Position numbers and translations under genes: made by a program. From Phaeoceros laevis (lineage: Eukaryota > Anthocerotophyta > Anthocerotopsida > Notothyladales): a stretch of 22,312 nt of DNA. The notes under the pieces are model-generated. The model was not told the origin of the DNA and made no database searches. It saw nothing but the letters and a program-made list of their open reading frames with translations. The stretch is taken from positions 1-22,312 of the forward strand of contig JBNGIQ010009278.1 of assembly GCA_049999765.1 (NCBI GenBank). The letters are read 5' to 3'. Positions 8,791 to 18,935 of this stretch are shown here, piece by piece; position 1 is the stretch's first letter; each line of letters opens with the position of its first letter.

Positions 8791-10440
8791 CATTACAACA
8801 TGAAACATCGTGTGATTAGTATGCATGTCATTGTTTTGCGGTTTTCATTTTGCAACGCTGGCTGACAACACACTTCTAAAAAACACCCTACATCCTAGCG
8901 AGTCTAATCTTCCGAATCATCGTCGCTTTCATCCTCAGATGACTCATCGTTTTCACCTTCCGTACCCTCATCCTGAGCTCCTTCTGCATCACCGTTGTTC
9001 TCTGATTCATCGTCACTCGATGTGAAGTCAGTGGGTATAGGGGTTAAACACTCCAGGGCAGCTGCCTGTATGGCTGTTGGTTCCTGTGGCAGATTCCGTC
9101 CCCTCTCACCTTTCCACAATGGATGAATTCCAATGGGAAACCCCCAGAAACTGACTTACACGTGCATACTCCACCTGCTCTGATGCAGTTTCCCTTTTCT
9201 TTTGGTTCAGCAGTGCCCACCTCTTGCACTTCACCGTCTCCTGCCTGCTGAATCCTTTAAATGCTTCACCGTCCATAGACCCCTGGCTAGGGGGAGTGCT
9301 TGCAACCAAAATACTGCCGAATGACGTCTGCTGGTCACCATTGCCTCACTGACATCCGAATGTCCTGCTGGTTGATGTTGCAGCTCTTGGCGGGTCAAGC
9401 TCTTGCTCCCCGACGGAATTCTCTCCTGCACAAGGGGCTGGTGCAGTTGGGGAAGCAGCTCCAGATGTAGGTGCTTCCCCTAGTTCGACATTGTCAATGG
9501 GATCCTTCATTCTTCCTGGTACCACAGCAAACAGCAACCGTCAAATTAGCCATCCATCCAAATGCCAAACTAAAAACACCAAATGTCAAAAACTGAAAAC
9601 ACAAGATGGCAAAGTAGGTGTCATACCCAGTCGTCCCGCCAGTGCAAGCATGAAAGCATTGCCGGTGTCAACATATAGCCCTTGTGCAATTTTTCGAACA
9701 CACGTAGCTACAGGCAACCACGACCAGCCAGCTTTAGACAACGAATGTGCATGCAACATGTGCTGCAAGTGAGCTCAAAGTTTCACAAAAACTTACAATT
9801 GGCATAAGATTCGCCCCATCCCTCAGCTGTCAAGAATTCATACTCCTCTTGTGCATCTACCGGCCCTTCGTCCTGCCGTTCCATAGGTGGTTCGATGTTG
9901 TTCTCCTTCCAATATGTTGCCAGCTTCTCTAGTGGTTTGCCCTTGTGCTGCCTGCAGTATTCGAACTCCTCCTTAGTCAAATCCCTTGTGAAATGCTTAC
10001 CAAACAGCACCTTCACTTTCTTCCGCCCTCCTCTTCCACTACAGTTCGGAGGCTTGTAGTTCGGATCCAGCTTGCGTGCATCGGCCATCTTTGGAATCTC
10101 CAAACTCAGCTTCTTCCTCTCAATCTCCACGAGATGGTCCCATTGGTCGTCACTGACGCCTTTGGGCAGGAATTCCAATGTTCACACCCCCATGCAGAAC
10201 TTTTTGGCCTCTCGGACAATATTATTTTTCCAATCTCTAAGATGTTGTTCACAAATTGGTCTACACAATGCTTTATCTTCCACTTTCCTTTGATCTGGCG
10301 CCTCACATATTCATCCAACAGATGTTGGTCAGTCTTTTTCATGTTATAAAAATTGCGAGTCAAAGGTGTGGCAAATTGATGACAAGCATCTCTAAAGCAA
10401 GCCCGCAGACGCTCCAATGACGACTCTACTATGATCCAAC

Positions 10441-11355
10441 CTGCATTCAACACGTTTACTTGTTAGCATTTGTCCATGGCTATCATGCGGAACTCAGAGT
10501 AGCTACCTAAAAAGCCAAACATAAGGCCTACCTTTAAAGTCAGACCCATGGCCTACCATGTAAGTCATCCTTGCTGAAAACTAAAACAGAAGGCGAGTCT
10601 TACACTTGGTCTGCAAGTCCAATTGCCAAAGACAAAACCCAAGAACTGACAAGTAATAAAAAGCATGACGACTCTACACTACCAAAATCCACAAGGCATC
10701 CAACCCAACTGCGCATATATAGGACACCTTCCAAACACACCGAGGGCCAAGGAGGGTCTCCCTCACACTGCCTGCCACATTCCATACACACCGAGGGCCA
10801 AGGAGGGTCTCCTTCACATTGCCTGCCACATTCCAAACACACCAAGGGCCAAGGAGGGCCTCCCTCACTCTGCCTGCAAAAAAACAGGCACACCGAGGCC
10901 CAAGGAACTAGCTGCAGCGCAAAAAACATGCACACCGAGGGCCAAGGAGGGCCTCCCTCGCACTGACTTCCAACTATCAGGCACACCGAGGCCCAAGGAA
11001 CCAGCTGCAGCACAAAAAACATGCACGCCAAGGGCCAAGGAGGGCCTCCCTTACACTGACTTCCAAAAATCAGGCACACCAAGGCTCAAGGAACCAGCTG
11101 TAGCGCAAAAAAACCTGCAGACCGAGGGGCCAAGGAGGGCCTCCCTAACACTGGTTGCCAAAAATCATGCAAACTAAGGCCCAAGGAATCAGCTGCAGCC
11201 CAACACAAAATGCAGGGCCCCGAGGGCCAAGGAGCAGGCTTGAGCCTGAACTTGTTCCCCGAGGCCCAAGAAGGAGGCCTCATCCTTAACCCCGGGGCCC
11301 AAGGAGCCAGATGCCTTTATAACTGCATGCCACAAACCTAACACAACCATCTTAC
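10441..11355 (-). other. intron 1 of the TnpA-like gene
   Basis: The donor CTCTG|GTAAGA (11355) and acceptor GAATGCAG (10441) join two coding segments in the same phase, creating a Gly codon. The intron is about 915 nt, far longer than the others in the element, because it contains the tandem repeat at 10735-11290. Confidence 0.65.
10735..11290. repeat. minisatellite of CACACCGAGGGCCAAGGAGGG units in the intron
   Basis: The core recurs at about 51-bp spacing (10740, 10791, 10842) and then in longer mixed units down to about 11290. The units alternate with CAAGGAACCAGCTGCAGC-type segments. The array keeps long frames open on both strands (10571-10966, 10665-11177, 10600-11082), but these are repeat artefacts, not genes. 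Confidence 0.9.
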
Positions 11356-11869
11356 CAGAGCGTGGATCGATGTGATCTTCAGGCAGCTCCCACGGCTCAC
11401 CCTCTTTGCATCCTTGCAGCCAAGCCTTTTTGGCTTTTGACGTCCTCCTCCTTTGCCCATCTCCTTCCTCCGCTTTCTGTCCTTCCCTTGCTGACCGCTT
11501 CATCCCTTGGGCTTGTTGTGTTTTCTGACCTGACTCCCTTGTCGTTCTGTGTGCTGCCTGCGAAACAGGTGGGTTTGGTGTGCCACCACTCTGCTGGGTT
11601 GTGGGCTGCAGAAGTGGCATCGGCGTCTTCAGAGCTTCCAGCTGCTCTGGAGACAAATTGAGCATAGTCATGACGGCAGCTGTTGCGGCCTGCTGTTTTT
11701 TGAGTTCCGCACCCTCCCCGGCACACCCGGCAGTCTCTGGAGCTGGCATTTCCTTTTGCCCGCCTTCCTTTGCAGGCAATTGCGGATCATCGTTGTGCGC
11801 CATCCACTTCCTCTTGCCTTTGTGCAGACCTCCAACATTCCGCTTTGAGGAGCAACCCTTCCCAACCAT

Positions 11870-12573
11870 GCTACACATGCCATTGAGCTTGATCACAGTC
11901 TTACAAGGGATGCGAGCGAGGGTGTGGAATTCAAAAAAAACACAATGACGCTTTGGTTTCATACCTTGCAGTTTGCCGGCAGGAAGAGGGGTGTTGAACT
12001 CCACTAACAAACCCCAAACAGACTTTGGTAAGCACGTGTTGCAAGAAAGCAAGAAACCCTGCAGCGTCCTTTGTGCCTAACAGAGCTTTCCATCACTGCT
12101 TGCGCCAAGAAGCCCGCACCACGGAGGAACTCGGTGACATCGGAAGGTAAGCCTAAACCCTGGTCCTAAACCCTTTCATGCAATGGCTTCCAGGAACCCC
12201 GTTCCCGCGCGCTCCAAGTAGTGAGAGCTTGTTCTCGTTTATTTGAAGGTTGTGGCCCCTGCGCATTAACACCGCTGCCAGCTCGCACCAATTCCGCTCC
12301 TCCGGCTGGCAACTGCCAACTACCGCCGCCCACTGTCGGTGCTGGTGAGGTATCCCCCTCCCTTATCTTCCTACCACCGTACTCTACGTCTACGCCTGTG
12401 GATGTTCTCAGTAGCCGTTGGTGTGCAGTTCTGAAATCCATCCCGTTCTGACCTGAATTGATGCGCTTTATTACTACGCAGCCCATAGTAAATGACACAG
12501 ACATCGTTGTTATTGGCCCGTTTTTTTACATGCAGTTCGCCTTGTAGGCTCTTGGGGGTGCCATCCGACAGGA
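11870..12573. promoter_or_regulatory. divergent intergenic region between the two CACTA gene units
   Basis: The minus-strand TnpA-like gene and the plus-strand SET/transposase unit start on opposite sides of this 0.7-kb spacer, so it probably holds both promoters. CTAAACCC occurs twice near 12147-12170, similar to plant telo-box elements. I see no decisive TATA box. The long minus-strand frame upstream of 11869 could mean the TnpA-like protein starts further out. Confidence 0.45.
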
Positions 12574-13791
12574 ATGGCGCAGGAACATGTAATTCGGAAG
12601 CACCGATGGTATAGGCAGCCCAAGTTCCTATGTGATTGCAACTTGTGCAAGGGGCAAGTTTTGCAAGTAGCCACCCAATGCACCCAACACATCCTGGACT
12701 GGGGACGATGGCCGCATGCAGTTGGTGCTAATGTAAGTTGATATATTCTCCTAAACTTTGATATTTCATGCTTCATGCCATTTGTGCCTTACTGTATGCC
12801 GTCTGTGGTGTTTTTCTAGCTGGCCAGACAAGTTGAGGCAAGCATGCCAGCACATGCTGATATTTAACGAGTTAGATCCTTCTTCACCTCCGTGTTTGGG
12901 GACATGAGTGTTTTTGGATGTCTGCCTATTGTCCATGTAGTGCCCCCTGTAGTCCCCGAGGAGTCCATTCCATGTGTTGCAAGAGCTCGTGCCAGTGGCC
13001 ACATGACGCTCCGTAACAGAGAGAAGTTTGGTTGGAAGGGTGATGATTTGGGGTGGAAATTCCCCACACCTACATGCCTTCAGTCGAGGGGGGTACAAAA
13101 TCAGGCTCCTATTATGCATGTGTGCTGTATGGGAAGTTGCTAAAGGGATGCAGACTACTGGGAGTGGGGGATGTGGAGTGATGGACCCATCCCTATCAAC
13201 AAACCTTTTGCGTACTAGGGTAGACACTGGATAGTGAAGGCTGCCACGAATCCGGCCATGGGGCTGGGCTTGTTTGCCATGCAGAAAATTGTCGTTAGGC
13301 CAGGTTGTGAGGGAGTGCAATTGTTTGTGTTTGGGGGGCCTTTTTACACATAAAGTCAGTGGAAGATGGTGTCCGAGCGCAGAAGGCACCCTCAGATCAG
13401 AAAGTATGGCATAACATTTAACAACATTGTGCGGAGAGTTCTGATTCAGGAAGGAAAGGAGCCTCCACCTCTCATGTTCGTAGATGGCAATGTTCAGTTT
13501 GGGAATGTGGCTGGATACATCAATAGTTCTAAGGGGACCTCACCTTCAATTGCAAATGCACTGTGGGAGGAGAGATCAGGAGGGCACTCACTGATACATG
13601 AGTCACATGATGCATGGGTGTGCACAGTAGCTACGAAGACAATAGAGAAGGACGAAGAAGTTTTTGTAGAGTACGACTAGTTTAAAGAGTCCGACTGTGT
13701 CATGCCTAACAATGACGCAATGGTGAAAGAGTTAAATGCTGAATGGGAGGCATACATAGAAGCACTTGATGTGCCATCGCCATTTGCATAG
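12574..13791 (+). pseudogene. SET-domain (lysine methyltransferase-like) reading frame carried by the CACTA element
   Basis: Exon 1 (12574-12732) starts MAQEHVIRKHRW and contains CDCNLCKG followed by a His/Gly-rich segment, a possible zinc-binding module like those at the N-terminus of CACTA transposases. The GTAAGT donor (12733) and TTTTTCTAG acceptor (12819) remove 87 bp and join in phase 0 to one frame running to TAG at 13789. SET hallmarks are NPAMGLGLFA (about 13250), GNVAGYINSS with IANALWEE (about 13500-13570, in the place of the NHSCxPN block, where the His is Ser) and ATKTIEKDEEVFVEYD (13630-13677, the usual A-x-x-x-I-x-x-x-EE-x-x-x-x-Y block). Such domains methylate lysines using SAM. 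Five in-frame stops (12865 TAA, 13141 TAA, 13216 TAG, 13351 TAA, 13678 TAG) interrupt it, but there is no frameshift. It could be a separate gene or a 5' part of the transposase transcript. Confidence 0.72.
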
Positions 13792-14439
13792 CACCCAGAT
13801 GTACAGTCTTGTTGGCAATGTGGTCCTAGCTGTACAAGTACAATTAGCCTAAGTACTGGTCTGATGGCCTATGTCCCATGACCAGCCTGTTGTATGCATA
13901 ATGGTCCCAAGTGTATCAGTGTTGTACATGTTTACATACCGGATTGAACTGCTGTTACGAGTGTTTGTAACTTAAGCTGTCATGGCCATGTGTGAAACTG
14001 ATCTTCGCAATCCATATTCTTTGAAAATCGAAATCCATAGAGAATAGTAAGCGCATGAAAATGCTCCTTGCATACAATAAAGACAGCTATACCCTACAAT
14101 ATATGGGTGAAGATGATCCGGCCAGCCTGCATAAAAAGGCATAGAAAAAGATATCTGGGTGAAGATGATCTTCCTTGCCTGCATAGAAAGGTACACAAAC
14201 TATTATATGGGTAAAGATGATCTTCTTTGCCTGCACTGAAAGCTAGAAAATGATCTTTCCAGCCTGCATGGAAAGCTGTAGAACATAATATGTGTGTGAA
14301 ACTGATCTACGCAGCCTGCATGGAAAGGTATAGAACACAATATGTGTGTGAAAATGATATGCGCGACCTTCATTACAAACATTTGTAGTAGCTATAGGCA
14401 ACATGTTTTTGAGAGTACGGTGTCAATGGTTGCTTGCAG
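13792..14439 (+). other. non-coding gap between SET frame and transposase, probably intron or UTR
   Basis: No gene is supported. It ends at a good acceptor (TTGCTTGCAG, 14439) directly before the first transposase coding exon. If the SET frame and the transposase share a transcript this is the intron between them. I could not pick a convincing donor near 13790. Confidence 0.45.
13985..14370. repeat. degenerate tandem repeats of about 50 bp
   Basis: Six or seven diverged units follow the pattern GTGAAgATGATCttcc-GCCTGCATgGAAAG-gtatagaaca, spaced about 40-55 bp apart. They lie in the presumed intron or leader just upstream of the transposase. Confidence 0.8.
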
Positions 14440-17400
14440 CATGGCGAACAAGATCGGCCTAGCTTGCGGGCTTTTCCCAAAGAAGTTCGTCATGGGGAGG
14501 AGGCATTTCGTGCTGAGGAAGACCTTGCCCGAACTTTGGAACGGCTAGCTGGTGCAGCATCCCCCTTCCAAGGAGAGTGTGTAGAACCAGAAACAAACGG
14601 GCCCATGGGAGGTCCTGACAACGGCGATGTGCCAGTCCATGAGGACGAACAAGTGGCAATTGAAATCATAGAAGCCATGGGGGGCATTGAGGGCTTGGCT
14701 GCAATGCCAAAAGAGGTTGTTGATGAATTGCCAGAAGAGCTGCAAAACATGCATGCAGCAGCAACCAACCTCTATGGCCTGGTGCTTGCGTCAGTGTGCT
14801 TTCGTTTACCCCTCTGCTATTAAACATACAATTGCGGCATATGTGGACAGATGCATGTGTTGATGCTCTGCTGATGTTGTTATCAAGTATGGCCCTTCCT
14901 CAAGGTCATCGTCTGCCCAAAAGTCGGTATGCTATCAGATGTATGTTCAAGGGGATGGGGTTACCATACAAAACATATCATGCATGTCCTAACGACTGCA
15001 TGCTATTTCGTGACATGTTTTTGACAGACAAAAAATGTCGGCATTGTGGGTCAGCCCGGTACAAGGAAGGCTCAAAAGGGAAGGACATACCGCTGAAAGT
15101 AATCAGGCACTTTCCTTTGCTGCCACGCATAAAGCAGATGTTTAGATGCAAGGACTTGGCAGCATTGATGTCTTGGCATGCAACCCATACCAGCAAGGAT
15201 GGAATTATGCGGGTACCAGCTGATACCAAAGCATGGAAGCATGTGGATTTTGTGTATCCTGAATTTGCAGCTGAAGCAAGGAACATGTGGTTTGGACTAG
15301 CATCTGATGGCATAAACCCATATGCACATCAGAACTCATTGTACTCAATGTGGCCAGTGTTGTTAGTGAACTATAACCTGCCACCTTGTTTCAGTATAAA
15401 AAACGGCCACATTCTGTTGTCCTTGATCATTCCTGGCCCCCGACAAGTGCGTAGCAGACACATATCTGAAGTTGGTAGTGGAAGAGCTAGTAGAGTTTTG
15501 GGACAAAGGAGTGGAAGTAGTGGGTGCATCTCGGGATGAACTAGACAGCAGCAGGAAGTTCACAGCCAAAGGCATGTTGTTGTGGACAATGCATGATTAT
15601 TCTGGGTACACTATGGTGTCCAAACTACAAACGAAGGGGAAGCGAGCATGTCCCGTCTGCTGGAAGGAGTTACATGCTAGAAAGTCTCCGCACTTGATGA
15701 AAATGATATACGACAAAAACTTCAGGCGGCATTTGCTAAAAAACATGCATTTAGAATGGCCATGAAGCACAAGTTTGATGGAACAGTAGAAACACGTCAG
15801 CACCTGTGAAGCCAAACCTAAAACCATTGTGCAGAAGTATAATCGCTGCAGGCTGCAACTCCAAAAGCAAAGAAGAACACGAAATTGTGGGGGGTCACGA
15901 GTGACGAGCCTTCAGTTCTCTGGGACTTGCCGTACTGGGAGGTATGGCATACACAAGATTGGGTTTCTCCTCATTGAAATGTTAACATCTTGTACCATGC
16001 TTGTAGAACGGTTTATGCTAATATTTGGTTATGTGTACAATTAGAACCTGTTGATACGACACCTGCTGGACCCAATGCATATTGCCAAAAATGTCAGGGC
16101 CAACATAATGCAGCATGTTTTAGGGTTGGAGGACACTATGGCCAGTAGGAATGACTTGAAACTATCTGGTACGAAGGAGTGGTGGCCATGTGAAGTGAAG
16201 ACATTGCGTAAGAAGAAAAAGGGGGACACTGGCATAGCAGGCCAAGAGGGAGCTGAAACGACAAGTGGCAGGAAAAGGAAGCGAGGATCGGCTGCTGCAG
16301 GTGGTAGAAAGGTACCAGCTGCTGAAGGCATGCAAACACGAGGTGCAGTTCCAGCCGCACGTGGCAGGAAAGCAGTAGCTGGTGCCCCAAAAAGGGCAAG
16401 GGTAGCAACCGAGCCGGATGCAACCGAACCCCCAGTATGTGACAAGAAGTGCTATCAAACAACCTCCACCATGGGTGATTGGATATGGAACTACGATGTC
16501 GAGGGTAGAAGCGCTCGTAGAGATGAAGAGGAGGATGTGCAACATACGCCCGCCAACAGGGTATGGACGTAATCTCCGACATTGCTTTAAAAAACGCCAG
16601 ACTGAAAAAATCAGCGGGTTGAAGTCACATGACCACTATCACATGCTGACAGACTTGTGGCCAATAGCATTACGGGGACTAGTAGACAAAGATGTGCACG
16701 TAGCGATTTGTGAATTGGCTCAGCTGTTCCGTTGGATATGTTCAAAAGAGATTGTAATGGCTGATGTGAAAGCCATGAAACTGAAATGTGTTGAGGTTAT
16801 GTGCAAGCTGAAAATGGTGTTACCAACAAGTTTCTTCAAAAGTCAGGTCCATATCATGCTACATTTGGTGGATGAAGTGGAGATATGTGGGCCCGTATCA
16901 TACAGGTGGATGTACATGTACTTTCTTGAGAGACACATGAAGGTTCTTAAACATATGGTGAGACAAAAGGCAAAGCCGGAGGGGAGCATGGCTATGGGCT
17001 ATCTCGCGAAAGAGGCAATGTTTTATTGCTCCGAATTTTTTGGCCAGCTGGACAGAAGGCTACTAAACTGTGGTCAAACGATGAAGTGCCTATCAACAAC
17101 GGGCAGGTGTTGCAGGGCAAAGGTGTGTCATTCCACTTAGGCCATGTTGAGTATAGTCAAGCCCGACTGGCAATGGCTGAACACCATGAAGGGTTGGATG
17201 CATGGAGAGAGGTGCATGCAGCCATTGAAGACCCGAAACCTGCGTTTCTAGATTGGATGGTTGCTGAAATTAGTGACTCTAGGGAACGGGCTGAAGAAGT
17301 GCAAAAATTTGGCCATGATGTTATAGCGGTTGTTGGGGGCCCAACAAAGCAGGCGCACGAGTACAAAAAGATGTGGGCATACGGTAATCATGTCCAAACA

Positions 17401-17852
17401 GTTGACAGCGACAGAGGTCTGACAGCATGTGACTCAATTATGAAGTTGGATTTCTGGGTGAATTGTGTTGCCCACAAAAACGACAACGAGCCTATATTGG
17501 CTATACTACCATATGTGGGGCGGGTGAAACGAATTGTGCAGTTGGAATATGGAATAATGCAGCCTATATTGCTGCATATGGATTGGTTCAAGACGCCTAT
17601 GAATGATGACCGCACTGGTATGAAACAAGATAGCACTGATTTGTTCATGCTGGATGGACGCACATCACAAAGTCAACATAGAGTAACAGATGATCTTTTG
17701 TTGTGCTGAGTAACAAATTAGAGCAAGTGTTCTTGTATGACCTGCCGAAATCACACTGGAAGCTGGTGGTGGGAGCGTCTACAAGGGGGAGGCATGTTGT
17801 ATATACGGCATCCCATGGAGAGGAGGATGGTTACGATGAAGGGGACATCTAA
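14440..17852 (+). pseudogene. tnpD: CACTA transposase (TNP2 with DUF4218 and DUF4216), multiply frameshifted
   Basis: This is the catalytic transposase of the element. The N-terminal exon is acidic and helical. The TNP2 core follows, with YHACPNDCMLF, a CxxC pair (KKCRHCGSARY), HFPLLPRIKQMF, MSWHAT, AWKHVDFVYPEFAAE, WFGLASDGINPY (the SDG Asp is a catalytic candidate) and CPVCWKEL, then VLWDLPYWE. A 103-bp intron (15942-16044, GTATGG...ATTAG) joins in frame to NLLIRHLLDPMHIAKNV. A Lys/Arg-rich linker comes next, then DUF4218 (about 16620-17030: LTDLWPIALRG, QVHIMLHLVDE, FLERHMKVLK) and DUF4216 (about 17400-17800, ending LEQVFLYDLPKSHWKLVV). Frame changes occur near 14795, 15440, 15725, 15780, 15850, 16460, 17035 and 17695, yet I find no in-frame nonsense codon. 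The final TAA at 17850 follows an acidic tail. Confidence 0.92.
15942..16044 (+). other. intron within the transposase
   Basis: The donor GGGAG|GTATGG and acceptor CAATTAG|AACCTG remove 103 bp and fuse the conserved DLPYWE to NLLIRHLLDPMHI in phase. This restores the block that is continuous in other CACTA transposases, which fixes the intron edges well. Confidence 0.85.
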
Positions 17853-18029
17853 TCGATAGGCAGTCAGGCTGCCATCCGTAGTAGGCATGAAACCCTAACG
17901 TAAGAGAATGTAATGTAGGAGTTCATTAGTCATTGCCGTGGATAGAAGTAGGTGTTTGGAAGTCCTTGCAGTTTGGGCAAACATTGTGAGAGTGGAAGAC
18001 AATTGTTACAAGTGCTGCATCCACACATC

Positions 18030-18512
18030 ATGTCTTCCAAGAGTGGCAGACCATCGAACCCTCTGTTAGAACCATTTGACATTTTCGAGGAGGATAATGC
18101 TGACTTTCTAGCAATGTTCGAACTGCATCAGATGTACAAAGTGTTGAGGTGCTGGGTGTGTGTGGCTGAGGAGATGCGATTCAGTCCAGCCGCCAATGTA
18201 TGCAGTCGGCATGCTGTGGGGTGGTCTGCCAATGGATTCTTTGCAGCCGCTGCCCATAGCCACGAGAACTGTTCAGAAAGAAGGTCAGAGGTAGACGGCA
18301 GCGATGGAGGTGGCAGATGTAGTGTGGCGCATGACAAAACAAGGGGTCCAAAGAAAGTAGCAGCGGGACTCGTGGGAGTCTGTGAGCCCCGAGGGGAGTG
18401 CGTGGTCGACAATTGCAAGGCACAAGCAAGCACCGACGGTTGGGTGCAGATTGACAAGTCACACATCAATGGAAGTCAGGGGAGGCGAAGGGAATGCAAA
18501 CCTGGAAATTAG
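18030..18512 (+). CDS. unrecognised 160-residue ORF in the 3' part of the CACTA element
   Basis: The ATG at 18030 opens MSSKSGRPSNPLLEPF, followed by FDIFEEDNADFLAMFEL and a hydrophobic/aromatic segment (YKVLRCWVCVAEEM). Beyond about residue 55 the composition becomes Gly/Ser/Lys-rich and looks non-coding. Only the first 50 or so residues look like protein. A GRP-type basic start and acidic helix could suit a small transposon-encoded DNA-binding protein, but I recognise no family. Its last third (about 18360-18500) is repeated at 19420-19556, so the stop may lie in repeat sequence. It may be an exon rather than a complete gene. Confidence 0.3.
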   Translation: MSSKSGRPSNPLLEPFDIFEEDNADFLAMFELHQMYKVLRCWVCVAEEMRFSPAANVCSRHAVGWSANGFFAAAAHSHENCSERRSEVDGSDGGGRCSVAHDKTRGPKKVAAGLVGVCEPRGECVVDNCKAQASTDGWVQIDKSHINGSQGRRRECKPGN

Positions 18513-18639
18513 GACAAGTTGCATCTATCCTAGGACCCTGTAAATTGCTGCATGCGAGTGTCTGTGCAGTTGGCACCGATGTTCAGGGGCTGCTGATTCA
18601 CGATAACAACGATGTGTGTAGTTTTTTTTATAATGTATG

Positions 18640-18935
18640 GACGTGCCCGTCATAAATTTTATGAAGTGGTGAAATTAGGTGAACTATGAAAAAATATAGG
18701 TAAACTAATAAGCTGGTAAAGTGAAAAACGGGTGCCCGTTAAAAATATTGTGTGAACTGGTGAACTTATGTGAACTATGAAGAAATCGAGGTAAACTAGT
18801 AAAGCAGTAAGCTGGTAAAGTGGAAAACGGGTGCCCGTTGAAAGTATTTTGTGAACTGGTGAAGTTATGTGAACTAGGGAAAAATATAGGTCAACTAGTG
18901 ACTAGTTAGTAAGCTGGGAAAGTGAAAAACGGATT
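18640..18935. repeat. three tandem repeats of about 100 bp with a small hairpin
   Basis: The units contain GTGAACTATG, AGGTAAACTAGTAA, GCTGGTAAAGTG and AACGGGTGCCCGTT (a 6-bp stem with a 2-nt loop) at 18727-18740 and 18826-18839. A decayed third copy lies near 18925. AT-rich subterminal-type sequence of the CACTA right arm. Confidence 0.85.

Larger units (their letters stand above)
8904..11869 (-). pseudogene. TnpA / Transposase_24-like second gene of the CACTA element, five exons
   Basis: A minus-strand gene can be assembled from splice signals. Exon 1 is 11869-11356 (donor GTAAGA), exon 2 is 10440-9797 (donor GTAAGT), exon 3 is 9731-9627 (donor GTATGA), exon 4 is 9515 to about 9162, and exon 5 is 9109-8904. 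Every junction joins in phase 1. Exon 1 is low-complexity, with basic patches (KGKRKW, QRRRTSKAKKAW) that suit nuclear import. Exon 2 holds WEFLPKG, WDHLVEIE and SGRGGRKK, the layout of the plant Ptta/En/Spm domain (W-x-LV then a basic G-rich stretch), although the match is distant. The C-terminus is strongly acidic (DDESENNG, SSEDESDDDSED). TnpA-type proteins bind subterminal repeats. One base is missing near 10178, and an in-frame TGA at 9346-9348 looks like a mutated CGA. The start could be earlier or at a later ATG (11818). Confidence 0.65.

Noticed and set aside
9945-10349. Plus-strand ORFs over the TnpA-like exon 2
   Set aside because: They are antisense to a better-supported minus-strand exon with splice signals and protein-like composition.
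10571-11177. Long open frames on both strands across the minisatellite
   Set aside because: All come from a tandem repeat whose unit length keeps frames open. They encode only repeat peptides and lie in a predicted intron.
12766-13389. A 207-residue minus-strand ORF opposite the SET frame
   Set aside because: It has no recognisable motif, whereas the plus strand shows clear SET blocks and an in-phase intron.
12865-13680. A reassigned nuclear code with TAA/TAG read as glutamine
   Set aside because: It would heal the SET frame and most gypsy stops. However, the transposase shows no internal TAA/TAG over roughly 1,000 codons while using CAA/CAG freely. The TnpA-like gene ends at TAG after its acidic tail, and the transposase ends at TAA after its own. 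Standard code plus C-to-T decay is simpler. Kept only as a check in the findings.
13985-14370. CRISPR-like array
   Set aside because: The repeats are degenerate, there is no regular spacer structure, and the context is a eukaryotic transposon.
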